From Rhizobium indicum (lineage in GTDB: Bacteria; Pseudomonadota; Alphaproteobacteria; Rhizobiales; Rhizobiaceae), in assembly GCF_005862305.2 (NCBI RefSeq), contig NZ_CP054021.1, forward strand, positions 1,364,001 to 1,428,000: a DNA stretch of 64,000 bases, given 5' to 3'. Every line of letters begins with the position of its first letter. Position 1 is the stretch's first letter. The notes under the pieces were generated by a model. It was given only the letters and a program-made list of their open reading frames with translations, was not told the DNA's origin and ran no database searches. The position numbers and the translations under genes are program-made. This document shows, one piece after another, positions 25,567 to 34,131 of this stretch.

Positions 25567-26040
25567 TCAGAGAAATCCGATCCAGCGGCCGGCGAGCACA
25601 GCAGCGATCCAGACCGCGGCCGACAGGGCGGCGGAGAAGCGCAGGCCGGGCCGGACGATGCCTGTCGACACCGCCGTTTTCCAGCCTCGCCCGAAATGAA
25701 CGATCGACAGGTTGAGAAGGCCGAGGGCGATCAGGCAAAGCTTGGCAAGGAAGGCGGGATTGCCGGCATATTCGACCGCCCTGACGCTGAAGAGGCAGAC
25801 GCCGGTGACAATGGCCGCGGCAAGGCCGACACCGGCGGCGCGTGACAGAAACGGCGCAACGATCTCAACCGGCACCTTGCGGAAGAAGCCGGCGAGCCTC
25901 AGATCAAGTGGCAGGATGGCGCCGACCAAAAGGCCGATCGCCAGGATATGGGCTGCGTTGACGAACAAGTAGAGCGTTCCGGAGCGCCGGAGCGCGAGCG
26001 CAGGTGTCGTTGCCGACAGCCATTCGAGAATGTCGATCAC
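25567..26040 (-). CDS. Four-segment membrane protein, DUF6644-like
   Basis: A 157-residue protein with hydrophobic segments near residues 23-50, 62-82, 90-112 and 130-150 (for example YLFVNAAHILAIGLLVGAILPLDL). The sequence LEWLSATTPALALRRSGTLYLFVNAAHIL looks like a conserved rhizobial membrane family often next to DUF6152 proteins. I know of no biochemical function. It follows the DUF6152 gene by 19 bp, so the two are one transcript and probably one complex. Confidence 0.6.
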   Translation of the reverse strand: MIDILEWLSATTPALALRRSGTLYLFVNAAHILAIGLLVGAILPLDLRLAGFFRKVPVEIVAPFLSRAAGVGLAAAIVTGVCLFSVRAVEYAGNPAFLAKLCLIALGLLNLSIVHFGRGWKTAVSTGIVRPGLRFSAALSAAVWIAAVLAGRWIGFL

Positions 26041-26059
26041 AGCTCAGTTCGCCCAGAGG

Positions 26060-26446
26060 TCAGTTCGTCTTGATGCGGTCGGGATAGATATCGTAGCGCT
26101 TCTCGCCGATGGTGAGGCGCACGGCCTTCAGCCGCTTCTCTTTTGGATCCTGCGAACGGTTTCCAAGGACCACCACCTGGTCGCCAGGCTTGGCCACACC
26201 TTCGACGAAACCGGAGCGTTCCGTCTGGCGCGGATTGCCGAGTTCGACGAGCCAGACGCCGTCATCGGCGGTGGCGACATCGAGCGTCGGATGCGGTCCG
26301 CCCATGGAGATCTTCTCGATGGTGCCGCGAAGCTCGATCTGATCCGCCTCGGCCCAGGACCAGCCGTGATGGGCAATTGCGCCGGTGGCGAAAGCCATCG
26401 AAAGCATGGCCGCAGCCACTACTTGCCGTGCTGAAATTCTAAACAT
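26060..26446 (-). CDS. DUF6152-like exported protein
   Basis: A 128-residue exported protein. The signal peptide MFRISARQVVAAAMLSMAFATGAIA ends near residue 25, and the mature protein begins HHGWSWAEADQIELRGTIE. The rest is a small beta-rich domain (WLVELGNPRQTERSG, GDQVVVLGNRSQ) of OB-fold type. The histidine-rich start of the mature protein suggests metal contact, which is inference. GGAGGAC precedes the ATG at 26446. It is the first gene of a pair with the membrane protein at 25567. Confidence 0.65.
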   Translation of the reverse strand: MFRISARQVVAAAMLSMAFATGAIAHHGWSWAEADQIELRGTIEKISMGGPHPTLDVATADDGVWLVELGNPRQTERSGFVEGVAKPGDQVVVLGNRSQDPKEKRLKAVRLTIGEKRYDIYPDRIKTN

Positions 26447-26541
26447 GATGTCCTCCCTACCCGTATGGACAGGCAGGTGGAGCATCGAAGCCGGAGGAAA
26501 AGGGATTTCACCAAATCTTGAAGAAAGAGGCCGGCGTACGT

Positions 26542-26988
26542 TCAGGCCAGCAGCCGGGTGACTTCGGCGCTGTGCTTTGGGGCGATGGCATCGGCGATGG
26601 TGGTGGAGAACAGCACTTTGCGGGTGGCATCCGCCACCTTGGCGAAGACGTGGCGGATTTGGCAGTTCTGTTCGCCGTCACAATCGTCGCACCGGCGGTA
26701 GGCGGTGATCGACAGACACGGAAGCGGCGCGATCGGACCATCGATGATGCGCAGGATCTCGCCGAAGGTGATGGTGTGGGCGGGCTTCAGCAGGAGATAA
26801 CCGCCCTGCTTGCCGCGGCGGCTGGCGACGACGCCGTGATGTTTCAGGTCGAGCAGGATCTGTTCGAGGAACTTCTTCGGGATCTTCTGCTGCGCCGCGA
26901 TATCGGAAATCATCACCGGTTCGTCGGCATCGGCATCAGCCAAGACCGTGAGCGCCCGCAGCGCATATTTCGCCTTTTGCGTAATCAT
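26542..26988 (-). CDS. Rrf2-family regulator next to the sulfate assimilation operon
   Basis: A 148-residue Rrf2 regulator. The wHTH reads MITQKAKYALRALTVLA, ISDIAAQQKIPKKFLEQILLDLKHHGVVASRRGKQGGYLL. C-terminal cysteines CLSITAYRRCDDCDGEQNC form a CX8CX2CX5C-like cluster that could ligate an Fe-S cluster, as in IscR or RirA, or sense sulfur state as in CymR. It is divergent from cysHDN, which starts 420 bp away, so control of cysteine synthesis is the likely job, though not shown. The start at 26988 fits homologues; ATG at 27006 is also possible. Confidence 0.82.
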   Translation of the reverse strand: MITQKAKYALRALTVLADADADEPVMISDIAAQQKIPKKFLEQILLDLKHHGVVASRRGKQGGYLLLKPAHTITFGEILRIIDGPIAPLPCLSITAYRRCDDCDGEQNCQIRHVFAKVADATRKVLFSTTIADAIAPKHSAEVTRLLA

Positions 26989-27207
26989 TTTTGACCATCG
27001 ACACACACAGGCGGCACGAATCTTCGCACCGCTACGGAAGTTCTTTTGCCTCTATGGCACAACCAGCATGAACGGAATTTGAACGCACCGGAGAAAGCCT
27101 TGAGAGACAAGCGTTTTGGCCTTGTTTTTCTCCCTCGGCCAAGCTCTCTTAATCTATGCCAAAACCGCGCCTTCTGCACCATTTTCGGCATCAATTCAGA
27201 TTTCGGA

Positions 27208-27243
27208 TTGACAGGCTGCGTGTAACTCTACTATTTCTATAGA
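27208..27243 (+). promoter_or_regulatory. Probable cysH promoter and leader
   Basis: TTGACA at 27208-27213 is followed 17 bp later by CTATTT (27231), and a palindrome TCTATAGA sits at 27236-27243, where an Rrf2 or LysR protein could bind. Transcription from here would give an untranslated leader of about 160 nt before the ATG at 27409. A short ORF, MRELRYS, begins at 27365 in this leader. The 420-bp gap between the Rrf2 gene and cysH holds no other gene. Confidence 0.4.
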
Positions 27244-27408
27244 CATTCGAGTTGCTAATGTGGATTTTCATCCGCAGGCGGCTGCTTTTCTGCATCGCGG
27301 CAGCTTCGGAGAGATATTTGCTCCTCCGGCCGCAGCTTTCGAAATCCCTTTTTCTGTCCGATCCATGCGTGAACTGCGATACTCCTGACAACAAAGGACA
27401 GGATTCTC

Positions 27409-28167
27409 ATGACTGCTATCAATGCGATTGCGGAAGAAGGGCCGATTGCGGAAGCCCAGGCGCTGAACGACAGGCTGGCAGGCCTCGACCTTGCCGGACG
27501 TCTGTCGCTGGTCTCCGGCCTTGGCGGCCGCGTGGTGTTCACGACGTCACTCGGCATCGAGGACCAGGTAATCACCGCCGAGATCGGCACGCACCGCCTG
27601 CCGATCGATATCGCCACGCTGCAGACCGGCCGGCTGTTTGCCGAGACGCTGTCGCTGATCGAAGAGACCGAAAGCCAGTACGACATCCATATCCATCGCT
27701 TCGAGCCCGAGAAGGCCGATATCGACGCCTATGCGGCGCAATACGGCCTCAACGGTTTCTACGAGAGCGTCGAAGCCCGGCATGCCTGTTGCGGCGTGCG
27801 CAAGCTGAAGCCGCTTGCGCGGGCCCTCGACGGTGCTGCGATCTGGATCACCGGCCTGCGCCGCGGCCAATCGGCCAACCGCGCCGAAACGCCGTTTGCC
27901 GAATATGACGCCGAACGCCAGCTGCTGAAGGTCAATCCGCTCGCCGACTGGGACCTGGAGGCGATCAAGGCCTTCGTTTCCGCAAACGGCGTGCCGGTCA
28001 ATCCGCTGCACGCTCGCGGTTATCCCTCGGTCGGCTGCGAACCCTGCACGCGGGCGATCAAGCCTGGCGAGCCGGAACGCGCCGGCCGCTGGTGGTGGGA
28101 GCAGGACGAAACGCGCGAATGCGGCCTGCATGTCGCCGAAGAGGCCGCAGCGATCGCCGCACAGTAA
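27409..28167 (+). CDS. cysH: Adenosine 5'-phosphosulfate reductase (APS reductase)
   Basis: A 252-residue assimilatory sulfate reductase. The paired cysteine motifs HACCGVRK (C127, C128) and GCEPCTRA (C210, C213) are the [4Fe-4S] ligands that mark the APS-using type, as in other rhizobia and plants, rather than the E. coli PAPS type. ECGLH (C236) is the catalytic cysteine. It reduces APS to sulfite with thioredoxin. The N-terminal adenylyl-binding region is FTTSLGIEDQVI. It heads the cysHDN operon; a 132-bp spacer precedes cysD. The leader may carry regulation. Confidence 0.95.
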   Translation: MTAINAIAEEGPIAEAQALNDRLAGLDLAGRLSLVSGLGGRVVFTTSLGIEDQVITAEIGTHRLPIDIATLQTGRLFAETLSLIEETESQYDIHIHRFEPEKADIDAYAAQYGLNGFYESVEARHACCGVRKLKPLARALDGAAIWITGLRRGQSANRAETPFAEYDAERQLLKVNPLADWDLEAIKAFVSANGVPVNPLHARGYPSVGCEPCTRAIKPGEPERAGRWWWEQDETRECGLHVAEEAAAIAAQ

Positions 28168-28299
28168 ATCACCCCACGGCTTTCCCAATCAGGGCGCGGC
28201 GACCGCCGCAGCCTTGGGAAAGCCAACTTCCCGGGGAAAACCAACATCAAGGAATTGCTTTGCGGGCACCCGCAAACGATCGACAGTCTGGAGTAAAAC

Positions 28300-29253
28300 A
28301 TGCCCGATAGCCGTCCGGATACGGAACTCAGCAACCCGCAGAGCGCCAAGGCGCCGCTCGACCCGCATCTGAAAGCGCTGGAAAACGAATCCATCCACAT
28401 CTTCCGCGAGGTTGCGGCCGAATTCGAGCGTCCCGTCATGCTCTATTCGATCGGCAAGGATTCCTCGGTGCTGCTGCATCTGGCGCGCAAGGCCTTCTAT
28501 CCCGGTCGCGTGCCCTTCCCGCTTTTGCATGTGAACACCGGCTGGAAATTTTCCGAGATGATCGCCTTCCGCGACGAAACCGCGAAGAAGTACGATCTCG
28601 ATCTGATCGAGCACATCAATCCGCGCGGCAAGGCCGAAAACATCACACCGTTCACGCATGGATCGGCCGCCTTCACCGATATCATGAAGACCGAGGGGCT
28701 CCGCCAGGCGCTCGATGCCGGCCAGTTCGATGCGGCTTTCGGCGGCGCGCGGCGCGACGAGGAAGCCAGCCGCGCCAAGGAGCGGATCTATTCCTTCCGC
28801 ACGCCCGATCATCGCTGGGATCCGCGCAATCAACGGCCGGAACTCTGGAACATCTATAACGGCATGATCCGCAAGGGCGAGAGCGTGCGCGCCTTCCCGC
28901 TGTCGAACTGGACGGAGGTCGATATCTGGCGCTACATCCAGGCCGAGGACATTCCGCTGGTGCCGCTTTACTACGCCAAGAAGCGGCCCTTCGTGGAGCG
29001 CGACGGCATGATGATCCTGGCCGAGGATCCGCGCCTGGAACTGCTGCCCGGTGAAGTCCGCCAGGAAGGCATGATCCGCTTCCGCACTCTCGGCGACTTC
29101 CCGCTGACCGGCGCCATCCGCTCCCAGGCCACCACCCTCGAAGAGGTGATTGCCGAACTCGAAATTGCAACGGTGTCCGAACGCCAGGGCCGCGCCATCG
29201 ATCGCGACCAGTCCGGCTCCATGGAAAAGAAGAAGCGTGAAGGATATTTCTGA
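28300..29253 (+). CDS. cysD: Sulfate adenylyltransferase subunit 2
   Basis: A 317-residue ATP sulfurylase small subunit. Together with CysN it makes APS from ATP and sulfate. The PP-loop motif [17 protein letters not shown] (residues about 51-67) and the core [20 protein letters not shown] and [25 protein letters not shown] are typical of the family. The C-terminal [21 protein letters not shown] is the CysN-contact region. It is placed between cysH and cysN; its stop is one base before the cysN start (TGAGATG). Confidence 0.96.
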   Translation: MPDSRPDTELSNPQSAKAPLDPHLKALENESIHIFREVAAEFERPVMLYSIGKDSSVLLHLARKAFYPGRVPFPLLHVNTGWKFSEMIAFRDETAKKYDLDLIEHINPRGKAENITPFTHGSAAFTDIMKTEGLRQALDAGQFDAAFGGARRDEEASRAKERIYSFRTPDHRWDPRNQRPELWNIYNGMIRKGESVRAFPLSNWTEVDIWRYIQAEDIPLVPLYYAKKRPFVERDGMMILAEDPRLELLPGEVRQEGMIRFRTLGDFPLTGAIRSQATTLEEVIAELEIATVSERQGRAIDRDQSGSMEKKKREGYF

Positions 29254-29254
29254 G

Positions 29255-30751
29255 ATGACCGCAGCCCAAACCGCCGTCTCGGCCGCAACCGTCGTCAACC
29301 TGCCCGCCGCCGAGCCGCTCAAGGCCGTGCGCGATACCAGGCCGCTGCGCCTCATCACCTGCGGCAGCGTCGATGACGGCAAATCGACCTTGATCGGCCG
29401 CCTGCTCTGGGACACCAAGGCGGTCAAGGAAGACCAGGCCGCCACCCTGCAGCGCGATTCCACCGGCAAGCAGAACGATCTCGGCCTGCCCGACTTCGCA
29501 TTGCTGCTCGACGGCCTGCAGGCCGAGCGCGAACAGGGCATCACCATCGATGTCGCCTATCGCTATTTCTCGACCGACAAGCGCTCCTTCATCGTCGCCG
29601 ACACGCCCGGCCATGAGCAATATACCCGCAACATGGCGACCGGCGCCTCGACCGCCGATCTCGCCATTCTGCTGATCGATGCGCGCTTCGGCATTCTGGA
29701 GCAGACGCGCCGGCACGCGACGATCGCCTCGCTGCTCGGCATCAAGCAGTTTGTGCTTGCCATCAACAAGATCGACCTGACGGGCTATGACCGCGCCGGC
29801 TTCGACAAGATCAGCCATGATTTCCGGGAATTTGCCCTGTCGCTCGGCGTCAAGCAGATTACCGCCATTCCGATGTCGGCGCTGAAGGGCGAAAACGTCG
29901 TCTATTCCGGCCAGGCCGCCATGCCCTGGTACAGCGGCCCGACGCTGGTGGAAACGCTGGAGCTTGCCACGGTGCGCTCGTCGCAGACGGTCGGCTTCCG
30001 CCTTTCTGTCCAGCGCGTCTCGCGTCCCGGCGAAAGCTTCCGCGGCTATCAGGGCACGGTTGCCGGCGGCTCGGTCAAGCCGGGCGACAGCGTCATGATC
30101 CTGCCGTCCGGCATGGTCGCCAATGTCTCCAAGATCGTCACCTTCGATCTCGTCCGCAACGCTGCCGTTGCCGGCGACGCGATCACGCTGGTGCTCGACC
30201 GCCAGGTCGACGTGGCGCGCGGCGACATGATCGTCTCGATCGACGCCCAGCCGCAGGTCGGCCTTGCCTTCGACGCGCAGATCGTCGCGCTGCAGCCTGA
30301 GGGTATCGAGCCCGGAAAACGCTACTGGCTGAAGAGCGGCAGCCGCCGCCAGCGCGTTCAGGTGCAGCCGCTCAGCCAGTTGGAACTGAAGACCGGCATC
30401 TGGAATGCCGCCCAGCGGCTCTACATGAACGCCATCGGCAAAGTCCGGCTCGTCTTCGACGAAGCGGCGATCTTCGACCCCTATGAGCAGAACCGGCTTT
30501 CCGGCTCCTTCATCCTGATCGATCCGGAGACCAACAATACGGTCGCCGGCGGCATGGTAACCGGCAAGCGCACGGAACTTGGCGGTCTGCACAATGGCGA
30601 AGCCCGCGTCATCCTCTCGCTTCCGGCCGACCTTGCCGAGCAGATCATGGCAAGCGAACTCTTCGCCAGCCGCAGCCACGAGGCCGAGGTGCGGCGCATG
30701 ACGGCGGCAGAAGCCGCCGACCTCTGGTCGAGCGCTGCTAGCGATATCTGA
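29255..30751 (+). CDS. cysN: Sulfate adenylyltransferase subunit 1 (GTPase)
   Basis: A 498-residue GTPase large subunit of ATP sulfurylase. G1 GSVDDGKSTLIGRLL near residue 35, G3 DTPGHEQYTRNMATGAS, and G4 AINKIDLTGYD are intact. Elongation-factor-like domains follow. No APS kinase domain (CysC/NodQ-type) is fused; the length is that of CysN alone. With an APS reductase, PAPS is not required for reduction. The longer frame starting at 29150 overlaps cysD and is rejected; ATG at 29255 fits the one-base spacing. A hairpin terminator follows at 30770-30790. Confidence 0.95.
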   Translation: MTAAQTAVSAATVVNLPAAEPLKAVRDTRPLRLITCGSVDDGKSTLIGRLLWDTKAVKEDQAATLQRDSTGKQNDLGLPDFALLLDGLQAEREQGITIDVAYRYFSTDKRSFIVADTPGHEQYTRNMATGASTADLAILLIDARFGILEQTRRHATIASLLGIKQFVLAINKIDLTGYDRAGFDKISHDFREFALSLGVKQITAIPMSALKGENVVYSGQAAMPWYSGPTLVETLELATVRSSQTVGFRLSVQRVSRPGESFRGYQGTVAGGSVKPGDSVMILPSGMVANVSKIVTFDLVRNAAVAGDAITLVLDRQVDVARGDMIVSIDAQPQVGLAFDAQIVALQPEGIEPGKRYWLKSGSRRQRVQVQPLSQLELKTGIWNAAQRLYMNAIGKVRLVFDEAAIFDPYEQNRLSGSFILIDPETNNTVAGGMVTGKRTELGGLHNGEARVILSLPADLAEQIMASELFASRSHEAEVRRMTAAEAADLWSSAASDI

Positions 30752-30769
30752 CAAGGGAATAAGGGATAA

Positions 30770-30790
30770 GGGGCCAGCAAGACTGGCCCC
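30770..30790 (+). terminator. Terminator of the cysHDN operon
   Basis: GGGGCCAG at 30770-30777 and CTGGCCCC at 30783-30790 form an 8-bp stem with the loop CAAGA. It lies 18 bp after the cysN stop. There is no long T run, so termination may be imperfect. Confidence 0.7.
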
Positions 30791-30890
30791 CTCACCGCAG
30801 CCAAATCCGCTGGCTGCAGGGCTGGCGGATTCCCTGTCGAGCGGCAAAGAACCGATCAAGGGCTTCGTGTCCGCTTCCGGCCGAATAGTG

Positions 30891-31088
30891 TTGAAAAAGT
30901 CGAAAATCCGGGCTTAACGAAAAGTCAGCCAATTCGTGATTTGAGCGAATGTTGCCGCTCGATGCTGTTTTACTTCCGCTGCGCGGCCCCACGCTGCTTG
31001 AACGCAAAATTGACAGGTCCCCCAGCTCAATTTTCTGTGTCTACCGCCCCTAAAAAAATCAGAGTTTGCAGAAAACGGACTTTTTCAA
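30891..31088. repeat. Possible small insertion remnant with TTGAAAAAGTC arms
   Basis: TTGAAAAAGTC at 30891-30901 and GACTTTTTCAA at 31078-31088 are perfect 11-bp inverted repeats around 176 bp of relatively AT-rich DNA with no ORF of note. This fills most of the 499-bp gap between cysN and the redoxin gene. It could be a MITE or an insertion-sequence remnant; no transposase is present. Confidence 0.4.
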
Positions 31089-31250
31089 TTCACGATTCGC
31101 TGTTTACCGCTTGCCCGCGGGCCAATGTGGGGCCATTCTTAGATCGGATCCTGGCGGTGCGGTAAAACGAGAGGTCAGGTCTTGCAACGCTCAATCTCGA
31201 CCTCGAAGCACTGCCTTTTCTCGGCTGATCCCCGAGCGAGGAGGTTGTCC

Positions 31251-31892
31251 ATGTCCACGCGCTATGTCGACCATCCGCTACAACCGGGCGACCGGGTCCC
31301 GAACGTTGTGTTTGATGCGATCTCGAGCGAGGGGAAGATCGCACTTGATGATTTTCGTGGCCGCAGCCCATTGTTGATCGGTTTGTTTCGAGGCCTGCAT
31401 TGTCCGTTCTGCCGGCGCCATGTCGCGGCCATGGCATATCTCAACCCGATGCTGCGTGAGAAAGGCGTCCAATCCCTGGCGGTGGTAAACACCCCGGTTG
31501 AACGCGCACGGCTCTATTTCCGTTACCATCCGATACCCGATCTTCTTGCTGCTTCCGACCCGGTACGGGCTTCGCACCAAGCCTTCGGCCTACGCGAGGT
31601 CGGGATCGACACGGCCATGGCGATACTGATCGATCTTCCGGGCGAGTTGCCCGAGCCTATGGGCGTGATGGCAATGGACGAATTTCTCAACGAGAAGGAA
31701 GGATATCAGATTACGGAAGCCGATCAGCAGATGATGACTGCCGACCACGGGCAGCTTGTCGGTCAGTTCCTAATCGACCGGGAGGGTATCGTACGCTGGA
31801 GCTTCACTGAAGTTCTGGAGGCTGGGCTCCAGACATTCCAGGCACCGAATTCCCAGGAATTGATGTCGGTAGCTTCCCAAGTCGTACATTAA
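31251..31892 (+). CDS. Redoxin / AhpC-TSA peroxiredoxin-like protein
   Basis: A 213-residue thioredoxin-fold protein. The motif LFRGLHCPFCRRHVAAM near residues 46-62 gives a CPFC redox pair, and the surroundings (PGDRVPNVVFDAIS at the start, LIDREGIVRW near the end) fit the alkyl hydroperoxide reductase/thiol-specific antioxidant group. It probably reduces peroxides or acts in thiol exchange in the cytosol; no export signal. GAGGAGGTTGTCC lies right before the ATG; the frame extends to 31182. Confidence 0.78.
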   Translation: MSTRYVDHPLQPGDRVPNVVFDAISSEGKIALDDFRGRSPLLIGLFRGLHCPFCRRHVAAMAYLNPMLREKGVQSLAVVNTPVERARLYFRYHPIPDLLAASDPVRASHQAFGLREVGIDTAMAILIDLPGELPEPMGVMAMDEFLNEKEGYQITEADQQMMTADHGQLVGQFLIDREGIVRWSFTEVLEAGLQTFQAPNSQELMSVASQVVH

Positions 31893-31954
31893 CAACGAAT
31901 AACTCGCTCGACGACCTACCGCCTGGGTGGTGCTCAAGCCAACTGAGCGGACTA

Positions 31955-32821
31955 CTATTTCCCGAGAGCGTTTTTCAGCGCATCGACCACGACGCGGACT
32001 GAGGGAACGTCTTTGATGTCCGAATGGACAACCAGCCAGACTTCTCTTGTCAAAGCCTGTTCGGTCTCAATGCGTTGGAGACCGCTGGACTCCAGGACGG
32101 CGAAATCGGGGAGCATGACGACACCGGCGCCAAGGCATGCGGTTGCGGCCTGAAACTCCAGAACGGACGACCGCACGGCGATCGGCCGGCCGGCGGCCAG
32201 TTCGATCAACCGCAGCTGCTGCGGCGAGGCGTTCATGGTTTCGTCGTAACCGATGAAGGTCCAGTCAGATGGTGGAACCGTTTCGAGATAGGTCTTTGAT
32301 GCGTAGAGATGGAAGCTTGTCTCGCCGAGCTTGACGATAGAGTAATCGCCGTCTTCCGGACGCGACATTCGCACGGCGATATCGGCCTCTCGTCTGTTCA
32401 GGGATGCGAGGCGCTTTTCTCCGACGAGCGTGATCTGAACACCGGGATGGCCTCGCCTGACGGCCGCGATCGGCTTTGCCAGCAGCACGCTTGAGAGAGC
32501 GGGAGGCGCGCTGATCCTCACATGGCCACGCAATTCCGTGGCGCTGCTGCGGCCAAGCTGCTCGATTGCCGCAGTCTGCACGGCGACAAGAGCTGCGTGC
32601 CTGGCAACCTGCTCTCCCTCCGAGGTTAACATGATGCGCCGTCCGCGGCGGTCTACGAGCTTGCGACCCAGGCCGGCTTCAAGCGACGAAACGCGCCGGC
32701 TGATCGTCGCGTGTTCGACACCGAGCTGCTTTGCTGCACCAAGCAACGTTCCCGACTGCGCGAGCGCCAAGAAATGCCGAAGGTCGTCCCAGTCGATTTT
32801 TGTGAATTCTCTCCCATTCAT
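31955..32821 (-). CDS. LysR-family transcriptional regulator
   Basis: A 288-residue LysR protein. HTH at residues 6-65 (IDWDDLRHFLALAQSGTLLGAAKQLGVEHATISRRVSSLEAGLG), then a substrate-binding domain with ELRGHVRISAPPALSSVLL and NRREADIAVRMSRPEDGDYSIV, similar to regulators of quinone and dehydrogenase genes. The ATG at 32821 leaves a perfect LysR-type T-N11-A box immediately upstream; the alternative ATG at 32845 would lie inside that box. It is divergent from the quinone oxidoreductase gene at 32891, the probable target. Confidence 0.88.
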   Translation of the reverse strand: MNGREFTKIDWDDLRHFLALAQSGTLLGAAKQLGVEHATISRRVSSLEAGLGRKLVDRRGRRIMLTSEGEQVARHAALVAVQTAAIEQLGRSSATELRGHVRISAPPALSSVLLAKPIAAVRRGHPGVQITLVGEKRLASLNRREADIAVRMSRPEDGDYSIVKLGETSFHLYASKTYLETVPPSDWTFIGYDETMNASPQQLRLIELAAGRPIAVRSSVLEFQAATACLGAGVVMLPDFAVLESSGLQRIETEQALTREVWLVVHSDIKDVPSVRVVVDALKNALGK

Positions 32822-32822
32822 T

Positions 32823-32845
32823 GTGAAACAATAGGGAATTTTCAC
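32823..32845. promoter_or_regulatory. LysR-type operator (T-N11-A) between divergent genes
   Basis: GTGAAA at 32823-32828 and TTTCAC at 32840-32845 are perfect inverted 6-bp arms separated by exactly 11 bp, the standard recognition-site geometry. It lies in the 69-bp gap between the LysR start and the quinone oxidoreductase start. Confidence 0.75.
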
Positions 32846-32890
32846 ACATCACGCCATCGCTTAATTTGTGCCCATGAAGGAGCACGAGAG

Positions 32891-33865
32891 ATGACCTACC
32901 AAATCATATGGCTGAACGCCCCCGGTGACATCACCCAATTCCATATCGAGGAGCATCACCATTCTGAACCTCCCTGTCATGGCGAGATAAAAATCCGTCA
33001 TCAGGCGATCGGAACCAACTTTCTCGACATCTATCAACGAAAGGGCATCTATCCGATGCCGTCCTACCCGTCGGTGATCGGTGCCGAGGCGGCGGGCATC
33101 GTCGACGATGTCGGGCCTGGCGTCTCCATGTTCCAAAAAGGTGACCGCGTCGCCTATGCCGGGCCGCCGGTTGGCGCCTATCGCTCCACGAGGAATATTG
33201 CCGCCGAAAGGGCGATCAAGCTTCCGGATGCCGTTTCGGCGAAAACGGCAGCGAGTTCGCTGCTCAAAGGCATGACCGCCTACATGCTGTTGAAAAAGAC
33301 CTATGATGTGGGTGCAGGCACTCAGGTGCTGATCCATGCGGCCGCGGGCGGGCTCGGGAGCATCCTCGTTCGTTGGGCCAGATCGCTCGATGCCACCGTG
33401 ATCGGGACGGTCGGCTCTTCCGAAAAGGCCGCACTCGCCGCATCTTATGGAGCCGATCACCTTATTGTTGGACGAGGCGCCGATATCGTCGCGGAAGTGA
33501 AGCGGCTGACGAACGGGCTTGGCGTCGACGTCGCCTATGACGGGATCGGCGGCGATACACTTCTCAAAAGCATACGTTCTGTCCGCCCATTCGGCATGGC
33601 TGTCACCATCGGTCAGGCCGCCGGTCCTATTCCACCAGTGCCTGTCGAGGAACTTCGCCCGGGCAAGGCGCTCTGCCATCCAAGCATCATGGCCTGGTGC
33701 GCTGACGTTGGACAGTATCGCGAGGCTGCTCTGGCTGCAGTCGGGGCGATGGAAACAGGGATCGTTTCGCAGATCAGTGCCGAATATCGTTTGGCCGATG
33801 TTGCCCAGGCGCACGAAGAGATGGAATCCGGACGCTCGGCGGGCAGTATCCTGCTGATCCCTTGA
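32891..33865 (+). CDS. NADPH:quinone oxidoreductase (QorA-like)
   Basis: A 324-residue MDR-superfamily enzyme without a structural or catalytic zinc cluster. The GroES-like domain has GTNFLDIYQRKGIYPMPSYPSVIGAEAAGIV. The Rossmann domain has VLIHAAAGGLGSILVRWARSLDATVIGTVGS, the NADPH motif AAxGGxG and the QorA-like SSEKAALAASYGADHLIV. It reduces quinones with NADPH to limit redox cycling. The start at 32891 has GGAGCACGAGAG. It is controlled, by inference, by the divergent LysR protein. Confidence 0.9.
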   Translation: MTYQIIWLNAPGDITQFHIEEHHHSEPPCHGEIKIRHQAIGTNFLDIYQRKGIYPMPSYPSVIGAEAAGIVDDVGPGVSMFQKGDRVAYAGPPVGAYRSTRNIAAERAIKLPDAVSAKTAASSLLKGMTAYMLLKKTYDVGAGTQVLIHAAAGGLGSILVRWARSLDATVIGTVGSSEKAALAASYGADHLIVGRGADIVAEVKRLTNGLGVDVAYDGIGGDTLLKSIRSVRPFGMAVTIGQAAGPIPPVPVEELRPGKALCHPSIMAWCADVGQYREAALAAVGAMETGIVSQISAEYRLADVAQAHEEMESGRSAGSILLIP

Positions 33866-34131
33866 TCAGCCAGAGAAACAGTGCCGGCAGAGTCCATGGA
33901 TCGCTGCCGGTGCTTTTCAGTCCTCGGTGTGTGTTTCGACGCGCTTGGGCGGTACCATTTATCCATAAAATGGCATTATGTTATGTATTTCAGATATCTA
34001 TAGCCATAGACATTGTTGAGATAGGGTGCCCGCCATTGCGGTGGGCTCTCGGCACAGGCCGACCGCTCTCCCGCAAAATGACGCTTGGCACCGCAGTCGG
34101 CGGCCAATGACAGGGAAAGGTTTACAGCTCT

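Noticed and set aside
27252..27908. 218-codon frame overlapping the cysH start as a real gene
   Set aside because: Beyond the leader it is only the +1 frame of cysH; retained only as a possible leader peptide idea.
29255..30751. CysN/CysC (NodQ-type) fusion
   Set aside because: The protein ends after the elongation-factor-like domains; no APS kinase P-loop follows.
28682..30859. 725-codon minus-strand frame opposite cysDN
   Set aside because: It is the mirror of cysD and cysN, which show full family motifs; the protein is low in motif content and has odd composition.
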